The notes beneath the pieces were generated by a model, which did no database searches, had not been told where the DNA came from, and saw only the letters and a program-made list of their open reading frames with translations. The translations under genes were made by a program, and so were the position numbers. A stretch of 64,000 nt of DNA from Aromatoleum toluvorans (lineage in GTDB: Bacteria > Pseudomonadota > Gammaproteobacteria > Burkholderiales > Rhodocyclaceae): contig NZ_WTVN01000019.1 in NCBI RefSeq assembly GCF_012910905.1, forward strand, positions 1 to 64,000, given 5' to 3'. How positions within the stretch are numbered: the first letter of the stretch is position 1; the number at the start of each line of letters is the position of its first letter. Positions 26,318 to 34,790 of the stretch are shown here, piece by piece.

Positions 26318-27259
26318 ATGTGGCGTACCCTAGCCGGCTGCATGCTCCTGGCGTGGGCCCTGATCGCAGGTGCTGCCGGCGCCGACGCGCCCCCCCTCGA
26401 ACGGGCGAACGCCTTTCTCTCGCCCCAAGGGATGATTGTCGGCGGGTTTTCGGCCCCCGCATCACCGGTTCCCGGGCGTCCCCCTACCGGCGCCTATCTC
26501 AAGCTGCTTCACCCATCGGCCCTGGCCGCGAACGGTCCCGACCTCTACGTTACCGATAGCGGCCAACGCTTGCTCTTGCGCATCGACACGGTCAGTCAGT
26601 CGATCACGCCCCTGCGCGAGGTACCGCCTTTGCCCGGGGTACGCGTCAAGGTCGGTGCCGACGGCAGTGTCTATGTGGTCCGCCCGGATCGCAGGGAGGT
26701 GACGCGTCTTGCGAGGGACGGGCGCCCGATTGCCACCTTCAGCGCCAAGTTCGAAATCCTTCAGCCCGCCGACATCGTCATCGAACCCACCCTCAACCGG
26801 CCGTGGATATCGGATGCGGCCGGGGGCGTGTTTGCCTTCCACCCGTCCGGGCGAAAGAGCGAACCCCTTGTAGGGCGCGGCGACGGATTTTCCGACGAAT
26901 TCGGCGGAGCAACGCTTCTCGCTGCCAGCCGCGAACGCGTCACCGGATTCGACCCGCGCTGCCGCTGCCTGGTCGATTTCGATCGCGAGGGCGCCGTGAT
27001 GGGCAAGTACGGAGAAGGCGAACTGCTGAACCCGGCGGATCTTGCGCTCGATGCCGGCGGCCGCACGTGGGTGGTTGACCGGGGCGACCGACGCCTCAAG
27101 ATCTTTGAGCAGGGCAGGCTGGTCGCCGCACTGCAGCCCCCGCAGCTCGGGCTCGTCGACATTACGGCAATCTCGATCGATTTCCATACCGCGTACATCG
27201 CCGATGGCCCGGCCGGCCGGATCGGAATTTTCGGCATCACCCCGCCCTCACGGAGATGA
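26318..27259 (+). CDS. NHL-like propeller protein, periplasmic
   Basis: 313 residues from the ATG seven bases after the triheme gene. A signal peptide (about 1-22) lacks a lipobox. The rest forms a beta-propeller with degenerate NHL blades (LHPSALAANGPDLYVTDSG; LLNPADLALDAGGRTWVVDRG; ITAISIDFHTAYIADG). A CRC pair near residue 215 is odd. Only some blades keep the NHL pattern, so it is more diverged than its two lipoprotein relatives. The stop overlaps the next gene (ATGA). Role unknown; probably assembly or docking within the cytochrome complex. Confidence 0.75.
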   Translation: MWRTLAGCMLLAWALIAGAAGADAPPLERANAFLSPQGMIVGGFSAPASPVPGRPPTGAYLKLLHPSALAANGPDLYVTDSGQRLLLRIDTVSQSITPLREVPPLPGVRVKVGADGSVYVVRPDRREVTRLARDGRPIATFSAKFEILQPADIVIEPTLNRPWISDAAGGVFAFHPSGRKSEPLVGRGDGFSDEFGGATLLAASRERVTGFDPRCRCLVDFDREGAVMGKYGEGELLNPADLALDAGGRTWVVDRGDRRLKIFEQGRLVAALQPPQLGLVDITAISIDFHTAYIADGPAGRIGIFGITPPSRR

Positions 27260-28356
27260 GCTTGAAACGCACCGTGTCGTCCGCTCTTCCATGGCTGATT
27301 CTTGCGCTTGCCATCTCTATGGCAGGATGTGCGACGCAGTCCACGCCGGCACGCCTCCATTACGGGCTACTCGATGCGCCGGAAGGAAAGCGGCTCATGT
27401 GGCCGGCCGAACCGGAGGTGCCCCGCTATCAGTTCGCCGGCCAGCTCACCGGCGAGGAAAATTTCGTCCGCGAGGGCGAATCGAAAGGCGTCGGACGCTT
27501 TTTCGCCTGGGTGGTCGGCCTGATGGAGGAGGAAAAGCCGAACGTCCTGCAGCGGCCCCAGGCCGTGGCTGTGGACGAACGCGAACGGATCTTCGTCAGC
27601 GACGTGAGTCGCGCCGCGGTCTTCGTCTTCGACAAACCCGCCGGTGAACTCAAGGTCTGGGAGTACGCCGTAGGCCTGCGGCGTTTCGTCTCCCCGATTG
27701 GCGTCGCGCTCGCCGAAGGGGGCGGGATCTGGGTTGCCGATTCGGAGCTGCAGGTCGTTGCGCATCTGGATGCGCAGGGAAACCCGCTGCCGCCCATCGG
27801 GGCAGGCGTCTTGCAGCGCCCCACGGGGATCGCACGTGACCCGGCGACTGGCCTGCTATACGTCGCCGACACTTACGCCCACGACATCAAGGTCTTCGGC
27901 ACTGACGGCCGACTGGAGAAGATCATCGGCGAGCGCGGGGAGGCCCCCGGAGAGTTCAATTTTCCCACCCACATCGCAGTCGCCCACGGCAAGCTTTACG
28001 TCACGGACACGATGAACAGCCGGGTGCAGGCGATTCCGCTCGAGGGTGACGCCAAACCGCAGATCATCGGACGACGCGGTCTTTACTATGGCAATCTCGT
28101 TCGCCCCAAGGGCGTCGCCGTCGATAGCGAAAACAATATCTACATCGTCGAATCCTATTACGACAATTTGTTGATTTTCAACGAGTCTGGGGATTTCCTG
28201 ATGCCCATCGGCGGAGTCGGTCAGGGGACAGGCAATTTTTATCTCCCGGCAGGGGTCTGGGTCGATTCCTTCAACCGTGTATTCGTTGCCGATACGTTCA
28301 ACGGACGCGTGACGATCTTCCAGTACCTTGGCGGAGCAAAGGCCGACGAGGAATGA
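27256..28356 (+). CDS. NHL-repeat propeller lipoprotein
   Basis: 366 residues. The signal peptide ends SMAGC, a lipobox, so the protein is lipid-anchored. Six NHL-type blades follow, for example RPQAVAVDERERIFVSDVS, RPTGIARDPATGLLYVAD, FPTHIAVAHGKLYVTDTMN, RPKGVAVDSENNIYIVES and LPAGVWVDSFNRVFVADTFN. It resembles the lipoprotein at 19125. Its position between triheme cytochromes and the ResB/CcsA pair places it in the maturation/assembly half of the operon. I see no catalytic residues and assign no enzyme activity. Confidence 0.82.
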   Translation: MSLKRTVSSALPWLILALAISMAGCATQSTPARLHYGLLDAPEGKRLMWPAEPEVPRYQFAGQLTGEENFVREGESKGVGRFFAWVVGLMEEEKPNVLQRPQAVAVDERERIFVSDVSRAAVFVFDKPAGELKVWEYAVGLRRFVSPIGVALAEGGGIWVADSELQVVAHLDAQGNPLPPIGAGVLQRPTGIARDPATGLLYVADTYAHDIKVFGTDGRLEKIIGERGEAPGEFNFPTHIAVAHGKLYVTDTMNSRVQAIPLEGDAKPQIIGRRGLYYGNLVRPKGVAVDSENNIYIVESYYDNLLIFNESGDFLMPIGGVGQGTGNFYLPAGVWVDSFNRVFVADTFNGRVTIFQYLGGAKADEE

Positions 28357-28375
28357 TGGCAGTACGGACGGCACG

Positions 28376-29434
28376 ATGGATGGCGCCGTGAAGCGGAACG
28401 GACTGGCGCAAGCAGCCTCCGGGCAGGCGCGAACGGACAGCGGCGATCCGACCGAACGAAGTTCCGCGGGCGTGGGCCTGGTGCGCCGCCTTGCTTCGCT
28501 CCGGCTGACCCTCGCACTGATCGTACTTCTGGGCGTCGGTGTCGCATTCGCCTACCTCCGGGAAGGCGCCCGAACCTGGCCTCTGGTGGTGCCGCTCATC
28601 TTGCTGGCGATCAATCTGATGGCCGCAGTGATGACCAACGGCGTGTTCCGGCGCCAGACGGCGCTGCTCGTCTTTCACCTCGCCCTGGTCGTGCTGCTCT
28701 TGCTGGTCGCGGCGGGACGACTGACCTACCTGAACGGCTATGTCGGCGTTACGGAGGATGTGCCCTTCGAAGGCGAACTCTCGGAATCCGACCGTGGCCC
28801 CCTGCACGCTGGTGCACTCTCCGGCGTGCGCTTCGTGAACCGGGGTTTCCACATCGACTACGCCCCCGGACTGCAGCGAGAGGCCACGCGCAATCAGGTC
28901 GCCTGGCAAGGATCGGACGGCCGCTGGCACGACGAACTCATCGGCGATCAGAAACCCCTGGTCGTTTCCGGCTACCGCTTCTACACCACATTCAACAAGG
29001 GGTTCGCCCCCACGTTCCGGTGGCGCGACACTCATGGTTATGTCGTCCGCGGGTCCGTGCAACTTCCTCCTTATCCCCTGAAGGAATACAGCCAGGCCGC
29101 GGAATGGAGCCCCCCCGGCAGCACGCTTTCGATCTGGGTGTTGCTGGACATCGACGAAATCATTCTCGATCCTGCCGAACACACATCGTTCCGTCTTCCG
29201 GAACACTATAAGCTTGTCGTCCGGATCGGCAGGGAGCGCCATGAAATGCATCCGGGTGACTCACTGCAGACTGCCGACGGCACGCTCGAATTCGAGGGCC
29301 TGCGCAACTGGATGGGCTATCGCGTGTTCTACGACTGGACCCTGCCCTGGCTTCTGGCGGCGTGTGCGGTTGCGGTCGTGAGTCTGGCCGCGCATTTCTG
29401 GAGAAAATTCACGGCGAGGCCGTGGGACGCATAG
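28376..29434 (+). CDS. resB: ResB-like cytochrome c maturation protein (System II)
   Basis: 352 residues. Two or three N-terminal helices (about 35-120), a large periplasmic domain (about 125-325) with GYRFYTTFNKGFAPTFRW, and a last helix (about 325-345) match short ResB/CcsB proteins. With CcsA, ResB carries haem across the inner membrane and presents reduced apocytochrome c for haem attachment. The ATG lies 19 bases past the NHL gene stop. It is followed after one base by ccsA. Its presence beside a complete System I at 46-53 kb is unusual. Confidence 0.75.
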   Translation: MDGAVKRNGLAQAASGQARTDSGDPTERSSAGVGLVRRLASLRLTLALIVLLGVGVAFAYLREGARTWPLVVPLILLAINLMAAVMTNGVFRRQTALLVFHLALVVLLLLVAAGRLTYLNGYVGVTEDVPFEGELSESDRGPLHAGALSGVRFVNRGFHIDYAPGLQREATRNQVAWQGSDGRWHDELIGDQKPLVVSGYRFYTTFNKGFAPTFRWRDTHGYVVRGSVQLPPYPLKEYSQAAEWSPPGSTLSIWVLLDIDEIILDPAEHTSFRLPEHYKLVVRIGRERHEMHPGDSLQTADGTLEFEGLRNWMGYRVFYDWTLPWLLAACAVAVVSLAAHFWRKFTARPWDA

Positions 29435-29435
29435 T

Positions 29436-30248
29436 ATGGAACAGGAACTCCAGGTCCTTTGGGTCGCGGTGACGGCCTATGTGTTTGCCGGTGTCGTTGC
29501 CGTCGTAGGCGTGGTGCTCGGCAAGCGGCCGGAACGCTCGGTCCTCGCGCTCATGCTTGCGGGACTGGCGCTCCAGACGCTGTCGATCGGACTGCGCTGG
29601 GATCGGCTCGGGCACGGCCCTTTCATCACGATGTTCGAGATCCTTTGCTCGAACGTGTGGAGCCTGATGACCGCCTACACGCTGGTTTACTGGCGGATTC
29701 CGCGGATTCGCGCATCCGCTGCCATCGTGATGCCGCTGATGTTCATCATGCTGGGCTGGCTGATGGTCGCCCACCCCGGCGAGGGCCACTACCCCCCGAC
29801 CTACAATACCCCCTGGCTGTACATCCACATCGGGCTCGGCAAGGTGTTTCTCGGCGCGGTGCTGGTGGCCGTGGGCCTGTCCTGCGTGATTCTCCTGCGA
29901 CATGCCGGCATCGGGCTGCAGCGGCTCGCACAGCTGCCCGCCAGCGCGCAACTCGACGAACTTGCCTTCCGCTGCATGGCGATCGGCCTCATCTTCCACA
30001 CCCTGATGCTCATCGCGGGCGCCATCTGGGCGCAGGACGCGTGGGGGCGTTATTGGGCCTGGGATCCGCTCGAAACGTGGGCCTTCATCACGTGGTTGAC
30101 GGTCGCATTCACGATTCACGCCCGTCTCGCCTACCGCCTGTCGCCCCCGGTACACGCCGGCCTGGTGCTCGCCGTGTTCGTCACGGCTTTCCTGACCTTC
30201 TTCGGGGTCCCGTTCATCTCCGCCACCCCGCATCAGGGGGCCGTGTGA
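29436..30248 (+). CDS. ccsA: CcsA-like haem lyase subunit
   Basis: 270 residues with about eight helices. The tryptophan-rich haem-handling loop WGRYWAWDPLETWAF near residue 200 is the WWD signature of the CcsA/CcmC/CcmF superfamily. Conserved His occur on both sides (RLGHGP, YIHIG, IFHTLML and the C-terminal HQG). It pairs with ResB as a System II cytochrome c synthetase. It lies one base after resB and its TGA overlaps the next ATG. It is probably dedicated to the many c-type cytochromes of this locus. Confidence 0.85.
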   Translation: MEQELQVLWVAVTAYVFAGVVAVVGVVLGKRPERSVLALMLAGLALQTLSIGLRWDRLGHGPFITMFEILCSNVWSLMTAYTLVYWRIPRIRASAAIVMPLMFIMLGWLMVAHPGEGHYPPTYNTPWLYIHIGLGKVFLGAVLVAVGLSCVILLRHAGIGLQRLAQLPASAQLDELAFRCMAIGLIFHTLMLIAGAIWAQDAWGRYWAWDPLETWAFITWLTVAFTIHARLAYRLSPPVHAGLVLAVFVTAFLTFFGVPFISATPHQGAV

Positions 30249-31564
30249 TGACGCAAGGGCCGCGTATGCCACCCGGGGTCTCGCACCGTTGGCTGCTGGT
30301 CGCCGCATCATCGCTCGGCCTGTCCGCGGTCGCCGCCATCGCCCTCGTTCTCGCCCGCACCCCCGTACTGACCTCCCTCGTACCACCGGACAGCTTTCCG
30401 CGCGCGCTCGTGGTGCACGTCAATCTCGCCACCTTGCTGTGGTATTTTGCGATGGCAGCGGCACTGTGGACTGAAACGCTGGACGCACGCCGTCAGCGGA
30501 TTGCCGGCACGCTGCAGCTCGTCGGGGCCGCCGGGGCGCTCGGCGTGATCGCAACCGGCCTGCTGGCCCCGGGAAGCCCGGTCCTCGCGAATTACGTCCC
30601 CTACCTCGATCATCCGCTGTTTCTCGGATCGCTGGCGCTTTTTGCCGGAGCAGGACTGGGCACGGCGGGCATCTCGCTGATCCGCCCCCGCGATGTCGCC
30701 GAATGGGGCTTCGCAATCGCACGCCTGCCCTTCATCATGGCGACAATCTACCTGCTGCTGGCGTGGCATCGGGAGATGCCGCTCATCGACGCCCTGTGGG
30801 GCACCGGCCACATCCTGCAGTTCGGATTCGTCACCCTCATGATGTCGATCTGGCTGCGGCTGTCGGAACGCGCCGGCGCGAGCGGCCCGCCGCCGGCGAT
30901 TGCAATCCCCCTGTTCGCCCTCGCTTCGCTGCCCGCGATCATCGCTCCGTCGCTGCTGCTTGCCGGCGTGGATCACGGCACCCTGCACGACCTCCACACC
31001 CAGATCATGCGCTGGTCGAACTGGCCCGCTCCGCTGGCCTTCGGCCTGCTGCTCGCGTTCCAGAAGAATGCCCGTCGTGCCGACGGCTTTGCGGCCTCGC
31101 TCGGACTCTATTGCATTGGCATTCTCGCGGGGGCCGCCATCGACAGCCAGACAACCCTGATACCGGCTCATTATCACGGTACAATCGGTGCCTTCACGCT
31201 TGCACAAATGGCTGCGGTATTCGCGCGTTTATCGCCGACTCAGGGCGCCGAACGATCAACCGAACCGACCCGCAGGCCGTTGTCGATCTATTTCTTCGGC
31301 ATCACGACGCTGATTTGCGGCCTCGCATGGAGCGGCATGCTCGGCGCCCCACGCAAGGTGGCCTTCAGTGCCGCCGGGGCGGAGCTCCCTGCGATCATCG
31401 CCGCCGCGCTGACCGGCCTGGGCGGCACGGTCACGATCGTCGGTGTCGGATACTTCGCACTCATTGCCGCACCCCGGATTGTCAAACTATGCCAGGCAGC
31501 CTCGAGCCCGATCTCCCCGCACAACTCCCCCGCAGCCGCCGCGACGTTCGCCGCCGCGCGATAG
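30248..31564 (+). CDS. Haem-copper-oxidase-subunit-I-like membrane protein
   Basis: 438 residues, 11-12 helices. His-bearing helices recall haem-copper oxidases: VVHVNLATLLW (His57), GTGHILQF (His188), DHGTLHDLH (243-250) and PAHYHGTIGAF (308, 310). Sequence likeness to classical subunit I or NorB is low and no CuA or subunit II gene is adjacent. It may be a diverged cbb3/NorB-type relative that only binds haem, acting as an inner-membrane quinol/haem module. Its ATG overlaps the ccsA stop and its 3' end overlaps the TPR gene by 76 bases, so it belongs to the same operon. Confidence 0.6.
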   Translation: MTQGPRMPPGVSHRWLLVAASSLGLSAVAAIALVLARTPVLTSLVPPDSFPRALVVHVNLATLLWYFAMAAALWTETLDARRQRIAGTLQLVGAAGALGVIATGLLAPGSPVLANYVPYLDHPLFLGSLALFAGAGLGTAGISLIRPRDVAEWGFAIARLPFIMATIYLLLAWHREMPLIDALWGTGHILQFGFVTLMMSIWLRLSERAGASGPPPAIAIPLFALASLPAIIAPSLLLAGVDHGTLHDLHTQIMRWSNWPAPLAFGLLLAFQKNARRADGFAASLGLYCIGILAGAAIDSQTTLIPAHYHGTIGAFTLAQMAAVFARLSPTQGAERSTEPTRRPLSIYFFGITTLICGLAWSGMLGAPRKVAFSAAGAELPAIIAAALTGLGGTVTIVGVGYFALIAAPRIVKLCQAASSPISPHNSPAAAATFAAAR

Positions 31565-32124
31565 CCATCACGATTCTCGCCACGCTGGCACTCGGAGGAT
31601 TGCTGGCTTTGGCGCCACAACGTGGCGATCTCAAGCCGCCACCGCGCCTCGCCTTCGCTGACCTGCTCACTCTCAAGTCCCGCAATCCCCTGACGAACGC
31701 GGCGACGATGAAGGAGGTGCGGGCACGTTTCGAACAAGGCGTCGCCATGCTCCACATGCGCCAGTACGAATACGCGCTGACCGCCTTTCATCAGGTCCTT
31801 GCCTTGAGTCCTGAGCTTCCGGAAGCGCACGTCAATATGGGATTCGCGCTGATCGGACTCCAGCAGTGGAAGCATGCGCACGATTTCTTCCAGTCGGCCA
31901 TCGAACTGCGCAAGGAGCAGATCAACGCCTACTATGGGCTCGCCATAACCCTCGATGCGCTGGGGGACCGCGCCGGTGCCATGGGCGCCATGCAGACCTA
32001 CCTCCATAGAGCACCCGCTGACGATCCCTTCCGGGCACGCGCAGAGGCGGCCCTGTGGGAATGGCGTACGGCACAGCAGAACCCTGCCGCTGCCGTCGGC
32101 AGCGCAGGAACCGATGGACGCTGA
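31489..32124 (+). CDS. Membrane-anchored TPR protein
   Basis: 211 residues from ATG 31489. A basic N terminus and one helix (about 24-43) anchor it; the rest points to the periplasm. Three TPR-like helical pairs follow (RFEQGVAMLHMRQYEYALTAFHQVLALSPELPEAHVNMGF and next). Its layout recalls the periplasmic TPR part of CcmI/NrfG, which holds apocytochromes for haem attachment. With ResB and CcsA directly upstream, an apocytochrome-holding role for this locus is a reasonable guess. The gene ends the long run begun at 25253. Confidence 0.75.
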   Translation: MPGSLEPDLPAQLPRSRRDVRRRAIAITILATLALGGLLALAPQRGDLKPPPRLAFADLLTLKSRNPLTNAATMKEVRARFEQGVAMLHMRQYEYALTAFHQVLALSPELPEAHVNMGFALIGLQQWKHAHDFFQSAIELRKEQINAYYGLAITLDALGDRAGAMGAMQTYLHRAPADDPFRARAEAALWEWRTAQQNPAAAVGSAGTDGR

Positions 32125-32306
32125 CGCCACAGCGCAGCCGACAATCGGCCAGTCGGCCCCAACCTTCGGGGCCGAGGGCAGAGGCACACCGCAGTTGCCG
32201 TCACCCGAGCGCAATGGCTCGCGCCCGACCGAGTGTTACAGGCGCAACTCGCGGCCAACGTCCTAGAATACGAGACAAGGCCGACAGCGCTGGAACAGCC
32301 CATAGC

Positions 32307-32324
32307 ATTCTTAAATTCAAGAAT
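32307..32324 (+). promoter_or_regulatory. Candidate enhancer (UAS) dyad for the 32640 operon
   Basis: ATTCTTAAATTCAAGAAT is an inverted repeat that shares the TTC-N10-GAA frame and 11 of 18 bases with the palindrome at 34791-34808. Its centre lies about 128 bases upstream of the predicted transcription start, the usual range for NtrC-class activators. Confidence 0.5.
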
Positions 32325-32416
32325 CCATTCTCGCGATCGACACAAACAGTTACATTCAACGGAGAATAAGCAGCCACCGCAGGCTGCGAAACAGTACGCC
32401 AATGGTGATAGCAAGA

Positions 32417-32432
32417 CGGCGCGTTTCTTGCT
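32417..32432 (+). promoter_or_regulatory. Sigma-54 (-24/-12) promoter, strong match
   Basis: CGGCGCGTTTCTTGCT keeps GGC, CG, TTGC and the final W with exact GG-N10-GC spacing. The start would be near 32443, serving the second triheme pair and probably the gene at 33787. Confidence 0.72.
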
Positions 32433-32639
32433 TGGCGCATCCGTCCGACACACATCGAGGCCCCATCGCGACGTCAGATGTTTGAACGATGGACGAACTC
32501 GGTGCAACAGTATGAGCTTCCGGCGCCTTGTGAGTCTGGTACGGCGACCGGGACGATTACACTCGTTAGGTTGCCAGCCGGCGGAATCTCGGGCAATTTG
32601 GCTGGCTGGAACGGTTCACGTTTTCAAGAGGGTTGAACT

Positions 32640-33071
32640 ATGAAGCAGGTCCCGTGGGTAACAAGAATCCGCCGTGGGCTCACTGCGCTGCTGTTTGCCG
32701 TGGTGGCCATCACGCTGTGGACCCCGGCCGACAGCCGCGCCGAATATGGCGACATCGTCATCAACAACTATGCTGACGCGGCGGGCATGCGGCCGGCGAT
32801 CTTCCCGCACTGGTTCCACCGTATCCGCTTCCGCTGCAAGGTCTGCCACGCGGACCTGGGATTCCAGTTCAAGGCGGGCGGCAACGAGATCACAATGCTG
32901 AAGATCATCGACGGACAGTTCTGCGGCGCCTGCCATAACGGCGAAGTCGCATGGTCGGTCGAAAACTGCGACCTGTGCCACTCCGGCAAACCGAACACTC
33001 CTACGCAAGTGCACGAAAGCACCATCCAGAAACTGGCTGTTCCCGTCGGGCAAGGAGGTAGCAAGAAATGA
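32640..33071 (+). CDS. Triheme c7-type cytochrome (short form, copy 2)
   Basis: 143 residues: signal peptide (about 1-34), CKVCH, CGACH and CDLCH, with the same IFPHWFHRIRFRCKVCH stretch as the copy at 25915. Over the haem domain the two are nearly alike, differing mainly in a 25-residue C-terminal extension here. It is a periplasmic electron carrier. GAGGG lies ahead of the ATG. The stop overlaps the next ATG. Here the short form comes first, the reverse of the 25-26 kb pair. Confidence 0.85.
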   Translation: MKQVPWVTRIRRGLTALLFAVVAITLWTPADSRAEYGDIVINNYADAAGMRPAIFPHWFHRIRFRCKVCHADLGFQFKAGGNEITMLKIIDGQFCGACHNGEVAWSVENCDLCHSGKPNTPTQVHESTIQKLAVPVGQGGSKK

Positions 33072-33733
33072 CCCGCCGCATTCCTACCCTTCTCCTGACA
33101 GTCTTTGCCGCCGGCCTGTTCGGCTCGACAGCCGTCGCCGCCCAGGACGCCAAGGGCAAGCCGGCCGCAGCGCCGGCTGCCGCCCCCGCACCAGCCCCCG
33201 CGCCAGCGCCAGCGGCCCCGGCAACCGACGTGAACCGCTTCAACCGCCTGCTGAAGCCGGCCAGCCAGCGCAACCTGCCGCCGATGCAGGACGGCATCCA
33301 TGACCCCACCAGCGAAGGCACTGCCGCACTGATGCCGCCGCTGGCCGCGTTCGAGACGCTGCCGCGCAGCAATGCCGGAAACCGCGTGAACTGGGTCAAG
33401 GCCCTCGAAGACCGCGCGATCAACCCGCGCTGGGACCGCATCGATCCCAACGCGGCGCCGGTGGTGATGGACCTGAACATCGTCCGTGAAGTGAAAGGCT
33501 CGATGCCCGATGTCGTCTACCCGCACAAGCAGCACACCGAATGGCTTGACTGCTCCAACTGCCACCCGGCAATCTTCATCCCGCAAAAGGGTGCCAACCA
33601 GATCAGCATGGCGGCCATCCTTCTCGGGCAGAAGTGCGGCGTGTGCCACGGCAAGGTCGCCTTCCCTGTATCCGAGTGCCGTCTGTGCCACTCGAAGAAG
33701 AAGGATGGGCCGGTCGCCCGTACTGGCCAGTAA
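33068..33733 (+). CDS. Triheme c7-type cytochrome (long form, copy 2)
   Basis: 221 residues, the same length as the copy at 25253. Signal peptide (about 1-24), an Ala/Pro repeat linker (about 31-53), a haem-free stretch with RNLPPMQDGIHDPTSEG and NAGNRVNWVKALEDR, then CSNCH, CGVCH and CRLCH. The VVYPHKQHTEWLDC segment has the extra His ligands. It is a periplasmic carrier, probably interchangeable or paired with the short form. The GGAGG near 33055 serves its ATG. Confidence 0.85.
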   Translation: MTRRIPTLLLTVFAAGLFGSTAVAAQDAKGKPAAAPAAAPAPAPAPAPAAPATDVNRFNRLLKPASQRNLPPMQDGIHDPTSEGTAALMPPLAAFETLPRSNAGNRVNWVKALEDRAINPRWDRIDPNAAPVVMDLNIVREVKGSMPDVVYPHKQHTEWLDCSNCHPAIFIPQKGANQISMAAILLGQKCGVCHGKVAFPVSECRLCHSKKKDGPVARTGQ

Positions 33734-33786
33734 ATCGGTCAGCAAGTCGTTTTGAAGTCGAAAACCTGCATGCCCAGGAGTCCGCA

Positions 33787-34713
33787 ATGATGAAATCGAC
33801 CCGCCGTAAAGGGATTCTTGGACATGCAGTGCTTGCATTGGCACTCGTCGCTGCCAACTCCGCTCTGGCTCAGAGCGGACCGGCACCGTCGGGCAGTGCG
33901 TCGACCCGGCTCCAGGCCAACGAGCCCGATCGAGCCCAGCTCGAACGCCGCTTCGAATCGGTCGGAACACTGATCGAAAAGTCGACTGCGGCACGCCAGA
34001 TCGAAGCCAGCGGCGAAGCGGCCGCCATGGAAAAGCGCAAGGCAGCGAAGGAACAATACACGCAGGCCAAAGCCGCTTTCGACGCGGGCGATCTCGCGAA
34101 GGCATCCACTCTGCTGTCCGCCGCAAGCAAGACCATGTTCGAGGCGGCACGCCTCGCCGCACCCGAGAGCGTCACCGCCCAGAAGGTCGAGACGGACTAC
34201 AAGAACAAACTGGAAAGCGTGCGCGCCCTCCTTGCCGCACAGCAACGGATTGCGTCGGAAAAGGGTAACAAGGAATCGCAGGAAAGCAGCCGCCAGGTCG
34301 AGGCGCTCATCGCCGACGCCGAGCGCAAGGCTGCTGCCGGCCAGTACGCAAGTGGTCGCACGATTCTCGAACAGGCCTACCTGCTCGCCAAGGCATCGGT
34401 CAGCTCCATGCGCTCCGGCGACACGCTGGTCAGATCCCTGAACTTCGCTTCCAAGGAAGAGGAGTACCACTACGAGATCGACCGCAACGAGACGCACAAG
34501 ATGCTCGTGAAGGTTCTGCTCGAAGACAAGCTCGGGGGCGCGCCCATGAGTCCGCGCGTCACCGAGTTCCTCACCACTGCGGGCGCACTGCGCGGCGAAG
34601 CCGAAGCGGCCGCCTCACGCAAGGACTACGAAGCGGGCATCAAGCTGCTCGAACAGTCGACAAGCGAGCTCGTGAAGGCGATCCGCAGCGCGGGTATCTA
34701 CATCCCCGGCTGA
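33787..34713 (+). CDS. Periplasmic coiled-coil protein, function unknown (copy 1)
   Basis: 308 residues; signal peptide about 1-28 (ALA-QS). The mature part is almost all helix and Ala/Glu/Lys/Arg-rich, with heptad-like runs (YTQAKAAFDAGDLAKASTLL; IADAERKAAAGQYASGRTIL) like TPR-style hairpins. A conserved stretch LNFASKEEEYHYEIDRNETH near 218 recurs as LKFDTPADEYAYEKKRFASN in the protein at 37531, so the two are paralogues. No cofactor motif. It follows the second triheme pair in the same run. Perhaps a periplasmic scaffold. Two ATGs in a row make the start uncertain by one codon. Confidence 0.7.
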   Translation: MMKSTRRKGILGHAVLALALVAANSALAQSGPAPSGSASTRLQANEPDRAQLERRFESVGTLIEKSTAARQIEASGEAAAMEKRKAAKEQYTQAKAAFDAGDLAKASTLLSAASKTMFEAARLAAPESVTAQKVETDYKNKLESVRALLAAQQRIASEKGNKESQESSRQVEALIADAERKAAAGQYASGRTILEQAYLLAKASVSSMRSGDTLVRSLNFASKEEEYHYEIDRNETHKMLVKVLLEDKLGGAPMSPRVTEFLTTAGALRGEAEAAASRKDYEAGIKLLEQSTSELVKAIRSAGIYIPG

Positions 34714-34790
34714 GCTTCCGCGGCCACGGGACTTGATCACAGGCCCATCAGCGGCCGCACGGCTCGCCCCCGCAAACGGGAAGGGCCGAA

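Larger units (their letters stand above)
32125..32639. other. 515-base intergenic control region
   Basis: No credible gene: short frames here lack codon bias and homology. G+C drops over 32270-32410. It holds an enhancer-like dyad (32307-32324) and a strong sigma-54 promoter candidate (32417-32432). The leader after the predicted start (about 32443) would be nearly 200 bases. Confidence 0.7.

Noticed and set aside
32182-32199. GGCACACCGCAGTTGCC looks like a sigma-54 element
   Set aside because: The GG to GC spacing is 12, not 10; spacing is strict for sigma-54.
32360-32376. CGGAGAATAAGCAGCC has GG-N10-GC
   Set aside because: No TT in the -12 half and no -24 match beyond GG; a much better site lies 50 bases on.
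32233-32643. A 136-codon open frame in the 32-kb gap
   Set aside because: No codon bias, no homology I recognise, and it covers the promoter and dyad.
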